A stretch of 64,000 nt of DNA from Methylobacterium tardum (GCF_023546765.1 NZ_CP097484.1:809501-873500); one strand, 5' to 3'. Shown: positions 48,965 through 57,952, counted from the stretch's first letter. Notes: generated by a model from the sequence alone, not told the origin. Numbers and translations: made by a program.

Positions 48965-50992
48965 ATGCCGATTCTCACCTTCCCCGACGGCAACACCCGT
49001 GAGATCGCCGCCGGCACAACCGGCCGCGCCGTGGTCGAGGGCATCGCCAAGTCGCTGGCCAAGCGCACCGTCGCCATGGCGCTCGACGGCACGGTCGCCG
49101 ACCTCGACGATCCGATCGACCGCGACGCCCGCATCGAGTTCCTCGACCGCACCGACCCGCGCAGCCTGGAGCTCATCCGGCACGATTGCGCCCACGTGCT
49201 CGCCGAGGCGGTTCAATCGCTCTGGCCCGAGACCCAGGTCACGATCGGCCCGGTGATCGAGAACGGCTTCTATTACGACTTCTTCCGCGAGACCCCGTTC
49301 ACGCCCGAGGACTTCCCGAAGATCGAGGCGAAAATGCGCGAAATCATTTCGCGCGACGCGCCCTTCACCAAGGAAGTCTGGAAGCGGGAGGACGTGCGCG
49401 CGCTGTTCGAAGGCAAGCAGGAGAAGTTCAAGGTCGAGCTGGTCGACGCGATCCCGCCGGGCGAGGATCTCAAGATCTACCGCCAGGGCGACTGGTTCGA
49501 CCTGTGCCGCGGCCCGCACATGACCTCGACCGCCAAGGTCGGCACCGCGTTCAAGCTCATGAAGGTCGCGGGGGCCTACTGGCGGGGTGATTCGAACAAC
49601 CCGATGCTGACCCGCATCTACGGGACGGCCTGGGCGAATCAGGCCGATCTCAACGGCTATCTGCATCGGCTGGAGGAGGCCGAGCGCCGCGACCACCGCC
49701 GGCTCGGCCGCGAGATGGACCTGTTCCACTTCCAGGAGGAGGGGCCCGGCGTCGTCTTCTGGCACGCCAAGGGCTGGACGATCTTCCAGGAGCTGATCGC
49801 CTACATGCGCCGGCGCCTGCGCGGCGACTACGCCGAGGTGAACGCGCCGCAGATCCTCGACAAGGCCCTTTGGGAGACCTCCGGCCACTGGGGCTGGTAC
49901 CGGGAGAACATGTTCGCCGCGCAGTCGGCCGGCGAGGAGGCCGAGGACAAGCGCTGGTTCGCCCTCAAGCCGATGAACTGCCCGGGCCACGTGCAGATCT
50001 TCAAGCACGGCCTGAAATCCTACCGCGACCTGCCCCTGCGCATGGCCGAGTTCGGCATCGTGCACCGCTACGAGCCGTCCGGCGCCATGCACGGGCTGAT
50101 GCGCGTGCGCGGCTTCACGCAGGACGACGCCCACGTCTTCTGCACCGAGGACCAGCTCGCCGACGAGTGCCTGAAGATCAACGACCTGATCCTCTCGACC
50201 TACGCGGATTTCGGCTTCGACCAGATCGTCGTGAAGCTCTCGACGCGGCCCGAGAAGCGCGTCGGCTCAGACGCCCTCTGGGATCATGCCGAGGCGGTGA
50301 TGACCCGGGTTCTGGCGCAGATCGAGGAACAGTCGGCCGGCCGGATCAAGACGGCGGTGAACCCGGGGGAGGGCGCGTTCTACGGGCCCAAATTCGAGTA
50401 CGTGCTGCGCGACGCGATCGGCCGCGACTGGCAATGCGGGACCACGCAGGTCGACTTCAACCTGCCCGAGCGGTTCGGCGCCTTCTACATCGACGCCGAC
50501 GGCGCCCGGAAGCCGCCCGTGATGGTGCATCGGGCGATCTGCGGCTCGATGGAGCGCTTCACCGGCATCCTGATCGAGCACTTCGCCGGGCACTTCCCCC
50601 TTTGGCTGGCGCCGATCCAGGTGGTGGTGGCGACGATCACCGGCGAGGCCGACGTCTACGCCCGGGACGTCATCCGCACCTTGGAGCGCGCGGGCCTGCG
50701 GGTCGAGGCGGATCTGCGCAACGAGAAGATCAACTACAAGGTCCGGGAACACTCGCTGGCCAAGGTGCCGGTGCTGCTGGCGCTCGGCAAGCGCGAGGCC
50801 GAGGAGCGGACGGTCTCGATCCGGCGGCTCGGCAGCCAGCAGACCCGCACGCTGCCGCTCTCCGACGCTGTGGCGGCCTTCTTGGAGGAGGCGACCGCGC
50901 CGGACCTCCGCCGGGCGCAAGCCGTGGCCGAGACGGTCCCGACCAGCGACACGGTGCTCGACGGGCATCATGTCGAGCACAACGCCCCCTGA
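48965..50992 (+). CDS. thrS: Threonyl-tRNA synthetase
   Basis: Charges tRNA-Thr. The 675-residue protein has an N-terminal TGS domain (1-60, [20 protein letters not shown]), an editing domain with [13 protein letters not shown] and the zinc/editing residues in [11 protein letters not shown], and a class II core with [12 protein letters not shown] and [28 protein letters not shown]-terminal anticodon domain ends in [15 protein letters not shown] 48965 starts the TGS domain; the open frame further upstream crosses the family-A repeat and is not coding. Confidence 0.97.
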   Translation: MPILTFPDGNTREIAAGTTGRAVVEGIAKSLAKRTVAMALDGTVADLDDPIDRDARIEFLDRTDPRSLELIRHDCAHVLAEAVQSLWPETQVTIGPVIENGFYYDFFRETPFTPEDFPKIEAKMREIISRDAPFTKEVWKREDVRALFEGKQEKFKVELVDAIPPGEDLKIYRQGDWFDLCRGPHMTSTAKVGTAFKLMKVAGAYWRGDSNNPMLTRIYGTAWANQADLNGYLHRLEEAERRDHRRLGREMDLFHFQEEGPGVVFWHAKGWTIFQELIAYMRRRLRGDYAEVNAPQILDKALWETSGHWGWYRENMFAAQSAGEEAEDKRWFALKPMNCPGHVQIFKHGLKSYRDLPLRMAEFGIVHRYEPSGAMHGLMRVRGFTQDDAHVFCTEDQLADECLKINDLILSTYADFGFDQIVVKLSTRPEKRVGSDALWDHAEAVMTRVLAQIEEQSAGRIKTAVNPGEGAFYGPKFEYVLRDAIGRDWQCGTTQVDFNLPERFGAFYIDADGARKPPVMVHRAICGSMERFTGILIEHFAGHFPLWLAPIQVVVATITGEADVYARDVIRTLERAGLRVEADLRNEKINYKVREHSLAKVPVLLALGKREAEERTVSIRRLGSQQTRTLPLSDAVAAFLEEATAPDLRRAQAVAETVPTSDTVLDGHHVEHNAP

Positions 50993-51369
50993 GGGGTCTT
51001 CCGGTTCCAGACCTGCCGGAGCGCGGAAAATTCTCCGGATCGGGAGCAGTCACGCGCGAGATTTCGCGGTCATCCACCCGCGGAATCTACCTCAGATCGT
51101 ACAATCCGATCCTGGCGCAGCCTGCGCGCGCAAGACCTTGAGGGCGCTGGCATGCGCGGCCGCCATCGACATCGCCTGCGCGCCCCTGCACGCGACGCGG
51201 GCGAAGGCCCTGGCCGAGCGGGCCGACGCGGCGGCTCTCGGTTCCTTTGCGGGCGCCGCGGCACCGGCCTGACCTATCGGGTGTGTCGCGGAACACAGCC
51301 GGCCCGAATGCTTGAGCTTATGTCATCTCCACACCGCGAAGACAGAGACGCAGTGCGTGGAGACGAACG
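50993..51369. other. Intergenic region after thrS
   Basis: 377 bases with no well-supported gene. A short Ala-rich frame ending at 51272 is open but lacks a ribosome site. No strong terminator hairpin was seen. Confidence 0.35.
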
Positions 51370-51474
51370 ATGAACTGGACAAACCGACTCGCCCTGGCCG
51401 CTACCCTGATGGGCGGCGCCATGGCCCTGACCCTGTACGCGCAGAGCCTGTCGCTGCCGGCGCATTTCGCCTGA
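51370..51474 (+). CDS. Very small membrane peptide
   Basis: A 34-residue frame (MNWTNRLALAATLMGGAMAL TLYAQSLSLPAHFA when read through) preceded by GGAGA eight bases before the ATG. It consists of a short polar start and one hydrophobic helix. Such peptides are common among accessory genes here. Function is unknown, and it could also be a non-functional leader. Confidence 0.45.
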   Translation: MNWTNRLALAATLMGGAMALTLYAQSLSLPAHFA

Positions 51475-51629
51475 ACCGAGGCCCGCGCGCTTCGCTTCCC
51501 GGTCCGGCATCGACACCGAGACGCCCCGCAGGCTGACCCCTGCGGGGCACGGCGCTACGGGTGGTTGAGGATGCAAGGCCGGCGCGATACCGCCACGCGA
51601 GCCGCGCTCGAACACGCCCGGAGGGATAC

Positions 51630-51923
51630 ATGATCCGTCTCGCTGCCGTTCTCGCCCTGGCCGTCGTCGCCACAGGCGCCGCCGCGCAGGAGCGGGTCTA
51701 TACGCGCAACCTCACCTGCGCGGCGCTGAAGGCCCGCGTCGCCCATGATCGGACCGTTATCCTGGCGCGGAGCGAGATGGCCTACGAGACCGTCCACCTG
51801 GATTCCGGCGCGTGCCAGCAGGACGAGACCGGCGCGCCGGCCTTCGAGCCGTCCGCGGACGTGGCGAACTGCCTCGCCGGATGGCGCTGCACGCAGCGCA
51901 ACAGCGACAGCGGCCAGCGCTGA
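51630..51923 (+). CDS. Small secreted four-cysteine protein
   Basis: A 97-residue protein with signal peptide MIRLAAVLALAVVATGAAAQ. The mature part contains four Cys (LTCAAL, SGACQQ, VANCLA, WRCTQ), likely two periplasmic disulfides. GGAGGG lies six bases before ATG 51630, fixing the start. Function is unknown. Confidence 0.7.
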   Translation: MIRLAAVLALAVVATGAAAQERVYTRNLTCAALKARVAHDRTVILARSEMAYETVHLDSGACQQDETGAPAFEPSADVANCLAGWRCTQRNSDSGQR

Positions 51924-51958
51924 CGCCGAGATCCGCCGAGACGGGCAGCGCCGCCGGC

Positions 51959-52387
51959 TCAGCGCGCCTTCTCGTGCTCCCCGAGACCGACAGCCTTGTA
52001 ATCGTAGGTGGGATAGAACTCCGTCCGGTACGCGCCCCAGGCGGTATCCTCAAGGACGCGGTTGATTTCCCGGAGCCGCGTGGCGGGCAACCGCAGCGTG
52101 ATGATCTGCCCGATCCCCATGACGACGTTCCACGAGACGACCTCGATCCCCGGCGGCGGGAAGGCCTTGTAGAAGCCCTGCTTGGCGAGTTGCTCATTCA
52201 GCTCGGCCAGCGGGCGCGACTGGTCGTGACGCAAAAAGACCGTCAGTAGAACGGCGTTGTCGGCGGTTGCCGTCGCCGAACCGACCTGCGGCGCTGCCGT
52301 GGTCTGGGCCGTCGCCGCCCGGTCTACGGCACAGAGGAGCACGAGCGCCGCCGCAAGTGGCTTGAGCGCAGGGGGTGAACGTCGCAT
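51959..52387 (-). CDS. Conserved exported protein
   Basis: A 142-residue protein with a signal peptide (MRRSPPALKPLAAALVLLCAVDRAATAQ). The mature region (FLRHDQSRPLAELNEQLAKQGFYKAFPPPGIEVVSW, then IGQIITLRLPATRLREINRVLEDTAWG and YPTYDYKAVG) looks like a conserved alpha/beta domain seen in secreted proteins of this group. I do not recognise a characterised family. Confidence 0.75.
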   Translation of the reverse strand: MRRSPPALKPLAAALVLLCAVDRAATAQTTAAPQVGSATATADNAVLLTVFLRHDQSRPLAELNEQLAKQGFYKAFPPPGIEVVSWNVVMGIGQIITLRLPATRLREINRVLEDTAWGAYRTEFYPTYDYKAVGLGEHEKAR

Positions 52388-52494
52388 CCGATCTCCTCAG
52401 CCGTGCGTCCGCGCCGGCGCAGCGTCAACGCGGATGCGCGTCGCGCTATCCCGCCGCCTGCCCAACGTGATGTCGGCGACGCTCTCAGCCCGGC

Positions 52495-52717
52495 TCGACG
52501 TCGTAGGATAGGCGCAGGCGCAGGCGGACCGCGCCCTGATCGTCGCGCACGGCGATGACGTAGTCCTGGCGCTCAAGGGGATCCGCCAAGCCCTGGGCCA
52601 GCGCGTCATCATCCGGACCGCCTGCGCCCGCGCCGCAGCGAGGTCAGGAAGGTCGAATCCCTTATGGTCGCGCACGAGGTTGGCGCCGTCGTGAAGATCG
52701 ATGAAGTAGCGGGGCAC
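52495..52717 (-). pseudogene. DUF6894-like small protein, one frameshift
   Basis: From GTG 52717 the frame reads VPRYFIDLHDGANLVRDHKG FDLPDLAAARAQAV, the typical start of DUF6894-type proteins. The second half (DDALAQGLADPLERQDYVIA, then VRDDQGAVRLRLRLSYDVEPG) continues in another frame and stops at 52495. One base is missing near 52613-52616. The repaired product would be about 74 residues. Role unknown. Confidence 0.72.
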
Positions 52718-52834
52718 GGGCTTCGGCTCGGCGAGCTCTTGTGCCCGCAAGAATCAGTCTAGGTTGTTTCTACGTAGTTTCCGGTGGGCGGCAACCGGAC
52801 GTCTTTGATGTCGCATGAGGAAGCGGAGGGCCTG

Positions 52835-53089
52835 TCAGCCGCCTTGAAGCGTCTCGGCAAAATCGTCCGGAATGGTGCCGAACTGGCCGAGGATCGTCAC
52901 GCCTTCGAGTTCCCCCGTCTCGTCATCGGCAACGACCTTCAGCGCCGCCGCACCCGGCAGGCGCGCGGCGAGCGCCTCGGCCTTCTTGAGAGCACCGAAC
53001 TCGCTCTGGGCAGGCTCCTGGCGGGCGGGCCGCAGGCGGTTCCGGTGCATCTCGAACGGTTGCACTACGAAGCTGGTCTTCAGGGTCAT
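52835..53089 (-). CDS. Hypothetical protein, 84 residues
   Basis: A cytosolic protein starting MTLKTSFVVQPFEMHRNRLR with GGAGGAG just upstream, which fixes the start. It has a helical middle (SEFGALKKAEALAARLPGAAALKVVADDETGE), a short beta-like end (LEGVTILGQFG) and an acidic tail. No characterised family was recognised. Confidence 0.65.
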   Translation of the reverse strand: MTLKTSFVVQPFEMHRNRLRPARQEPAQSEFGALKKAEALAARLPGAAALKVVADDETGELEGVTILGQFGTIPDDFAETLQGG

Positions 53090-53141
53090 GCCGATCTCCT
53101 CCGGGCGGTCGGCGGCTCCGACCGGACGGAAGCGCCATCGG

Positions 53142-53327
53142 TCACAGGCTGCGGGTGGTAACCCCGAGCGCCAGCAAGACGTAGGCGCCGATGAAGAACC
53201 ATTGCCGGTGCGCGACCACCGTACGTCCAACCATCGGGATGCGGGTGTAGAGGCTGGCGACGGCGAGGCCGATCAGGACGAGCGACACCAGAAAGGTGAG
53301 CAGGCGCGGGGCGGAGAGCGTGGGCAT
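53142..53327 (-). CDS. Small two-helix membrane protein
   Basis: A 61-residue protein: MPTLSAPRLLTFLVSLVLIG begins the first helix, and QWFFIGAYVLLALGVTT forms the second, with a basic loop between (RIPMVGRTVVAHR). No family recognised. It is on the same strand as the neighbours on both sides. Confidence 0.6.
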   Translation of the reverse strand: MPTLSAPRLLTFLVSLVLIGLAVASLYTRIPMVGRTVVAHRQWFFIGAYVLLALGVTTRSL

Positions 53328-53361
53328 GCGGCATGCTCGCGCCGACACGTTTACCGAACCG

Positions 53362-53568
53362 TTACCGGTCGAGCCCGGGGACGAGTGGCCGGGTCTCGGT
53401 GAGCGGCCCCTTCGATCCGGGCAGCAGGCCAACCTCGGCCAGCCACAGGGCCATGATCGCCCCCGCGATCAGCGTGGCCAGCGAGGCCAGACGGCCGGTC
53501 CATCGGCGGAGGATGATCATCGCCACGAGGACGGCCACGAGGGCGAGGAGCAGCGCGAGCAGGAGCAT
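53362..53568 (-). CDS. Small two-helix membrane protein
   Basis: A 68-residue protein: first helix MLLLALLLALVAVLVAMIIL, a short basic loop (RRWTGR), second helix LASLATLIAGAIMALWLAEV, and a polar tail. Unknown function. It forms a minus-strand run with the two preceding small genes. Confidence 0.55.
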   Translation of the reverse strand: MLLLALLLALVAVLVAMIILRRWTGRLASLATLIAGAIMALWLAEVGLLPGSKGPLTETRPLVPGLDR

Positions 53569-53909
53569 GGCTGGGCCATGCCACGACTTAGCCTCTGCGT
53601 CACCGCACGAGCGTCAACCGGACCGCGCGTTCCGGCAGGGGACAGACTTCAGCGTATCCGCGCGGCAGGATCGGTGACTCTAGGTGCTGAAGTCTCCCGG
53701 CCCCGCACCGTGAAAAATATCGTGACCCCGACACAGATCCGCACGCGGGTGCACAAGGTCTCGGCATCGATTGCCAAAAATACCCGCCCACCGGCCGCGC
53801 CAGGCATGCCAATCATGCGCGGAATGCTGCCCGCAAAACGGTTTTGTAACTTGCATTCATCCATCAAAAGTAGCAAATCGCCCGTGAGGGGCACACTAGG
53901 AATCTTGAA
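53569..53909. promoter_or_regulatory. Control region upstream of the MucR gene
   Basis: 341 bases without a gene and clearly richer in A/T than the surroundings, with runs such as tgaaaaatatcgtg, gccaaaaatac and caaaagtagcaaa. MucR/Ros proteins are known to bind AT-rich DNA and often their own promoter, so autoregulation here is plausible; the exact sites are not identifiable by eye. Confidence 0.4.
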
Positions 53910-54377
53910 GTGACAGAAGAAACCATCGGGCCCGATATCAACTTCATCGAGCTGGCCGGCGATATCGTGGCCGCCTATGTGTCGAACAATCCCGTGCCGG
54001 TTGCCGAGCTGCCGGCCCTGATCACGCGCGTGCACGGCGCGATCGCCGGCCTCGTCTCCGGCACCCTGACCGCCGACGCCGGCGCGGCCGTGCAGGCCGA
54101 TGTCGAGAAGCCGAGCGCCGCCCAGATCCGCAAGTCGGTCCGCCCCGACGGGATCGTCAGCTTCATCGACGGCAAGACCTACAAAACGCTCAAGCGTCAC
54201 CTGACCAGCCACGGCCTCGATCCGCGCAGCTACCGCGACCGCTACGGCCTGCCGGCCGACTACCCGATGGTCGCCCCGAGCTACGCCGAGCAGCGCTCCG
54301 CCCTGGCCAAGGCGATCGGCCTCGGACAGCCCGGCGCCATGGCCGAGCGCGAGCGCAAGGGCCGCAAGGCCGCCTGA
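53910..54377 (+). CDS. MucR/Ros family transcriptional regulator
   Basis: A 155-residue DNA-binding protein. The helical N-terminus (FIELAGDIVAAYVSNNPV) is the oligomerisation part. The C-terminal Ros-type finger reads VSFIDGKTYKTLKRHLTSHG followed by LDPRSYRDRYGLPADYPMVAPSYAEQRSALAK. The two zinc-binding Cys of Ros are replaced here (Ser and Asp in VSFIDG), a variant type known from some MucR/Ml homologues. It starts at GTG 53910. MucR proteins act as H-NS-like regulators of surface and stress genes. Confidence 0.9.
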   Translation: MTEETIGPDINFIELAGDIVAAYVSNNPVPVAELPALITRVHGAIAGLVSGTLTADAGAAVQADVEKPSAAQIRKSVRPDGIVSFIDGKTYKTLKRHLTSHGLDPRSYRDRYGLPADYPMVAPSYAEQRSALAKAIGLGQPGAMAERERKGRKAA

Positions 54378-54393
54378 GAACCGTCCGTCTCCG

Positions 54394-54442
54394 GGGCACC
54401 CCGTCACAGCACCGTCCCGTGCGGCGCTGCGACGGGGTGCCC
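54394..54442 (+). terminator. Hairpin after the MucR gene
   Basis: 12-base arms gggcaccccgtc / gacggggtgccc surround a 25-base GC-rich loop. It begins 17 bases after the stop; there is no T run. Confidence 0.55.
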
Positions 54443-54657
54443 GGCCGATGATGCGCCGGTGGACCGCATTCGAAACACGCGTCGGCGCATTCCGCGGCGG
54501 CAGCCCCACCGATGATCAGGGCTTTGACGCGCCTGCCATCGTTGCCGCGCCGCCACACTTGTCCAGGACATCGCACGACACGGACAAGCTGCCTTACTCT
54601 GCACAAAGCTGCTGCGCACGTCGGAGCCCGAGGACGAAAACCGAGGGATTCCGCACC

Positions 54658-54933
54658 ATGAAGCGAGAGCAGACGATGACGAGCACGGTGGTGCCGTTCC
54701 CGGCGCATATCACGCCCGCCGTGGCTGACGAGGATACGGCATCGATCATCGCCGTGCTGCAGGATCAGTTGGCGCTCGCCCGCGAAGGCCGTCTGCGCTC
54801 GGTAGCGGTGGTCTCCGTCTCGGCGGAGGGCGAGGCGATCGGGACGCAGTGGTCGTGCAAGAGCTCCGACATCAGCAGCCTCATCGGCAAATTGACGGTC
54901 CTGACCCACGATCTCATGGCCGCGCGGAAATGA
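54658..54933 (+). CDS. Hypothetical protein, 91 residues
   Basis: A small alpha/beta-looking cytosolic protein: TSTVVPFPAHITPAVADEDT at the start, a helix (IIAVLQDQLALAREGRL), a strand pair (RSVAVVSVSAEGEAIGTQWS) and a C-terminal helix. ATG 54658 has GAGGG nine bases upstream; a second ATG at 54676 is possible. No family recognised. Confidence 0.6.
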   Translation: MKREQTMTSTVVPFPAHITPAVADEDTASIIAVLQDQLALAREGRLRSVAVVSVSAEGEAIGTQWSCKSSDISSLIGKLTVLTHDLMAARK

Positions 54934-55036
54934 ACGGCCGGGCCTGACTGAATCTCACGGCGCTCCGGGCACCGCACAGAGGCTACGGCGTTCCGTGGGC
55001 CGGTCCGCTTTCGGACCGGCAAGGGAAGTGCCCGAG

Positions 55037-55430
55037 ATGAGACGCGTTCTACGCCCCGCTCTGCTGGCCGCTGCCACGTGACCGGCGGCCTCGCGGCGGC
55101 CGTTGATGCCAAGGACGCGCAGGTCACGAAGCAGCGAGCCGAGCAGCGCACGGAAACGATCGACGGCTTGGTACGGATCGTCGGAGCACAGGCCGGCATC
55201 GTGCTGGACTGCCGCAACTCTACACGGTGAATGACAAGGCCTCCCAAAGGGCTGCCCCGGACCGTCCGCCGCGCCCTCGACGCGGCGATCGGCCGCCACA
55301 AGGCGCAGGCCGCCATCGCCGGGAGGGCCAGCGCGGTGCGAGCGAGATCGCCACGGTGGGCGCGGAGCAATGGTGCGCCGACCAGCGCGACATCGTGAAC
55401 ACCGACGGCGTCCGCGTCTTCGCCGATTGA
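55037..55430 (+). pseudogene. Decayed gene for a small secreted protein, four frame breaks
   Basis: The signal start MRRVLRPALLAAA (ATG 55037, GGAAG upstream) is followed in other frames by VTGGLAAAVDAKDAQVTKQR and LVRIVGAQAGIVLDCRN. Then come LYTVNDKAS, then PKGLPRTVRRALDAAIGRHK AQAAIAGRASA, and finally ASEIATVGAEQWCADQRDIV NTDGVRVFAD, stopping at 55428-55430. Breaks fall near 55075, 55217, 55245 and 55340. The pieces read as one protein of about 130 residues. Several indels in 400 bases suggest real decay, but sequence error is possible. Confidence 0.7.
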
Positions 55431-55680
55431 CCGCAACGGGCGGGCTCGCCCCTCCAAAAGAACAGCCCCGGCGCACGAATTGGCGAGAGCTCCGCGCCCA
55501 GGTCAGATCTCAGCGGCGCATAGACATGTCGTTCCGCAGTGCAGAACAGAATAGCGACTTGTTCACCGCTCGCTCGTCTGTCATCTTTCGACAACGGATG
55601 AGCTTAAACACATCACGCCGGTCGCACACGTCCGCACAAGAGCCCTGAAGGGCCGCGAGACCGGCGCAGGAGGAAGCGTC

Positions 55681-55863
55681 ATGTCTCGGTCCATCTATCT
55701 CGCTATTGCCCTCGTCGTGTGCGGGGCTGCCGTCACGCTCTTCGCCTTCCTGCGTGCGCCCCGGTCGAAGGACTTCGCCGGCTGGGATGTCGCGTTCATG
55801 AGCGGGATCGGCGCTGTCGCCCTCGGCTTTCTGACCACCCTTGTCGAAGTGATCACCGGATAG
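55681..55863 (+). CDS. Small two-helix membrane protein
   Basis: A 60-residue protein: MSRSIYLAIALVVCGAAVTL forms helix one, a polar loop (RAPRSKDFAGWD) follows, and MSGIGAVALGFLTTLVEVIT forms helix two. GGAGGAAG lies upstream of the ATG. Unknown function. The next 230 bases are relatively AT-rich and gene-free. Confidence 0.65.
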   Translation: MSRSIYLAIALVVCGAAVTLFAFLRAPRSKDFAGWDVAFMSGIGAVALGFLTTLVEVITG

Positions 55864-56096
55864 GGAGGCCGCGGTCGCCTGGAGCGCACCGATACGCATC
55901 CTGCGGGCCGCCGCCGGGTCCCTCGCCCGGCGGGCGGCGACGTGCGATATGTATTGGCCCGCTGAATACCCCGGAAATGCGAGAATAGAACTCGTAATTC
56001 ACAGCACGATCGCGATAGCGAAAATCCAACGCATTTTGAAAACCCTGCCTGAACGCGGGTAGCCGATCCTGCCGCCTGGATTTTCAAGAGGCGGCA

Positions 56097-56396
56097 ATGT
56101 TCGAACGACGCAGCGCTTCGCGCACGTTGCTGAATGAGACCGGCAGCATCTCGGTGGACGAGCATCGAAGCCTGCCCTGCATCGTCTACGACCGGTCTCT
56201 CGGAGGCGTGCGCGTGGCGCTCCCCGAGGCCGAGATCGTCCCGGACAGCTTCGTGCTGAGCCTCGACGCGAGCAACGAGATCCTCGTGTGCAGCGCCGTC
56301 TGGCGGAAAGCGGAGGAGATCGGCGCGACCACGAACGGCGTGTCGTCCCTGCATCCAGGCCGGCCGGCCGCCCGGGAAGCCCTGCAGCCGGCCTGA
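56097..56396 (+). CDS. PilZ-domain-like protein
   Basis: A 99-residue protein. MFERRSASRTLLNETGSISV provides the RXXXR-like basic start, then CIVYDRSLGGVRVALPEAE (a [D/N]xSxxG-type motif, DRSLGG) and IPDSF-type continuation VPDSFVLSLDAS and SAVWRKAEEIGA. These are the hallmarks of a single PilZ domain, so it may bind c-di-GMP, perhaps made by GGDEF proteins such as that at 13137-14195. The C-terminal 20 residues are disordered. Confidence 0.82.
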   Translation: MFERRSASRTLLNETGSISVDEHRSLPCIVYDRSLGGVRVALPEAEIVPDSFVLSLDASNEILVCSAVWRKAEEIGATTNGVSSLHPGRPAAREALQPA

Positions 56397-56483
56397 ACGC
56401 GGCGGCAGTCCGGCCCTTCGCGAGAATTCGGGCACCTTCGCGCCTCCCGATCGTTCACACGAGGGATACGCCGGGGACGCCTC

Positions 56484-56663
56484 ATGCCGGATCCGAAAGC
56501 TCCGAACCCGGGCGAGTTGCCCGAGCCCGATCTGCCGCACGGCCTGCCGATGCCGCCCAATACCGGCGACATGCCGCCGCCGCGACTCCCGCCCGTGCCC
56601 GAGGAGCCTCCGGCGCCGCGCGATGAGCCGGCGCCCGAGATCGACGAGGTGCCGGGGCTCTGA
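56484..56663 (+). CDS. Very Pro-rich small protein
   Basis: A 59-residue frame in which roughly a third of residues are Pro, with acidic residues and few hydrophobics (MPDPKAPNPGELPEPDLPHG start). GGGGA precedes the ATG. It is likely disordered. Function unknown; it sits in a run of small genes and could be a chance frame in GC-rich DNA. Confidence 0.45.
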   Translation: MPDPKAPNPGELPEPDLPHGLPMPPNTGDMPPPRLPPVPEEPPAPRDEPAPEIDEVPGL

Positions 56664-56728
56664 GGCGCCCCGTCCACATGGTGAAGCTCGGGTTGTATGC
56701 GGGGCGGCAGCGGGCCTAAGCTGCGGGG

Positions 56729-56980
56729 ATGCGATGGTCTGCGGGCTTCATTGCCTGTCTCGGCTGGATCTCTACGGCGCGCGCTGCGGAGCCTCCGCTC
56801 AGCATCGAGCGGCTCACAGCGGACGGCTGGGAGATCGCGGGCTATGCCGGGACCCTGGACAATCGGTCCTCCCTGATCCTGTTTCGCAGGAAAGACAGGC
56901 CGTATCTCGTCCAGTGCTCGATCCTGTACGACGTGACGCGCAGCCCGCGCGTGGTCACGAATTGCTACGAGCTGCACTGA
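56729..56980 (+). CDS. Small secreted protein with two cysteines
   Basis: An 83-residue protein with a signal peptide (MRWSAGFIACLGWISTARAA). The mature part (SIERLTADGWEIAGYAGTLD, then LILFRRKDRPYLVQCSILYD, and VVTNCYELH) has the look of a small beta-rich periplasmic domain with one possible disulfide. No characterised family recognised. Confidence 0.72.
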   Translation: MRWSAGFIACLGWISTARAAEPPLSIERLTADGWEIAGYAGTLDNRSSLILFRRKDRPYLVQCSILYDVTRSPRVVTNCYELH

Positions 56981-57094
56981 AAGCCCCTGCGTTCCGGAAG
57001 GAACTCGGACGGTTTCGTGCGTGGGCTGGTGCCTGGGGCTGAACTTCCCCGCCCGGCAGCCGTTGGCGTCGCACCGCGCACGACGGACCGATTG

Positions 57095-57400
57095 ATGAAA
57101 CCGACGACCCTTCTGCTCTCCGCGGCCTTGGCCGTCCTCGTGGCCGCTCCCACACGGGCACAGGTGACGACCGGCGGCGCCGGCAATACCGGTGTGCAGG
57201 CCCCGGCCACGACCGGCGGGGTCCCGGCCGGGTCGGTGGGCTCGGAGCGTGCGGGCGAACCGCGCAACGGCGCGGCGGCTGCGCAGGGCAACGCCACCGT
57301 ACCGGGCACCACGCCGGGGGCGACGATCGGCGGTACCCCGACGAGCGGTCCTCCGGGCACGGGCGGCACGGCCGGCGGGCCGGCTCTGGGGAATCGGTAG
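57095..57400 (+). CDS. Exported Gly/Thr/Pro-rich protein
   Basis: A 101-residue protein with a signal peptide (MKPTTLLLSAALAVLVAAPT RAQ when joined). The rest is low-complexity Gly, Thr, Ala and Pro with no Cys. It is probably an unfolded envelope or extracellular protein. It is similar in style to the much longer protein at 60565-61548. Function unknown. Confidence 0.62.
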   Translation: MKPTTLLLSAALAVLVAAPTRAQVTTGGAGNTGVQAPATTGGVPAGSVGSERAGEPRNGAAAAQGNATVPGTTPGATIGGTPTSGPPGTGGTAGGPALGNR

Positions 57401-57411
57401 GGGCTCGGTCC

Positions 57412-57603
57412 TCAATCCCAATCGATGTTCAGGGATCGCTCGAAGGCGGCAGCGGACATCTCCTTGCCCTTCGGATCGGCAACCGTGATCTCGCGGAAGC
57501 CGCGCCGCGCGAGTTCCCAGGTCTTCTCCATCGCCTGCTCATCGGTTCCGCAGGCGAAGGTCATGACGCGCCCAGACGGATCGATCCCCTTCACGGTGAA
57601 CAC
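57412..57603 (-). CDS. Small cytosolic protein, 63 residues
   Basis: The frame begins at GTG 57603 with an excellent GAGGAGAG ribosome site. The product (FTVKGIDPSGRVMTFACGTD, then EQAMEKTWELARRGFREITV, then DPKGKEMSAAAFERSL) looks like a compact alpha/beta domain. A longer open frame upstream to 57873 overlaps the tandem repeat and is not used. No characterised family recognised. Confidence 0.7.
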   Translation of the reverse strand: MFTVKGIDPSGRVMTFACGTDEQAMEKTWELARRGFREITVADPKGKEMSAAAFERSLNIDWD

Positions 57604-57722
57604 AACACTCTCCTCGCTCTCCCGGCCCCATATAGCGCCGCGGCGGCGATCCGGCTCCTGCCGAATCGACCAGCCGGGAGCCTGAGAGCCACCCCCGCGT
57701 TGATGGGGCAGGGAGGTTCCGG

Positions 57723-57952
57723 ATGACGACCGCGCACCCGACAGCGTCACCGGTCCCGGTGCCGGACAGCAAGGTCCGGGACCGGACGAATCCGGTGCCG
57801 GACAGCAAGGTCCGGGACCGGACGAATCCGGTGCTTCCGCTCCGGATGCCGAGCACAAGCCGGTGCCGATCACCGACGAGGATCCGGATGTCGGCCTGTC
57901 GCAGAAGGGCAGCGGTGAGGACGCCGTTGTGCGCCGCGAGACCGAGATCTGA
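57723..57952 (+). pseudogene. Acidic small protein with tandem duplication and a codon-2 frameshift
   Basis: ATG 57723 has GGGAGG correctly spaced, but the protein-like frame is the adjacent one: DRAPDSVTGPGAGQQGPGPD, ESG, a repeat of GAGQQGPGPDES, then EHKPVPITDEDPDVGLSQKG and SGEDAVVRRETEI, stopping at 57950-57952. Inserting one base after codon 2 (atg acN gac cgc) joins them. The resulting protein of about 77 residues is acidic and disordered. A 36-bp unit is duplicated inside. Confidence 0.62.
57758..57829 (+). repeat. Perfect 36-bp tandem duplication
   Basis: Units 57758-57793 and 57794-57829 are identical (beginning ggtgccggacagcaaggtcc). The unit is a multiple of three, so it preserves the frame and duplicates the 12-residue segment GAGQQGPGPDES. 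Confidence 0.92.

Noticed and set aside
50970..51272. 100-residue frame after thrS
   Set aside because: It overlaps the thrS end, has no ribosome site and no protein-like beginning; only a short Ala-rich end looks coding.
57758..57829. Possible CRISPR repeat
   Set aside because: Two adjacent identical 36-bp units without spacers and in-frame with coding sequence are a tandem duplication; no cas genes are present.
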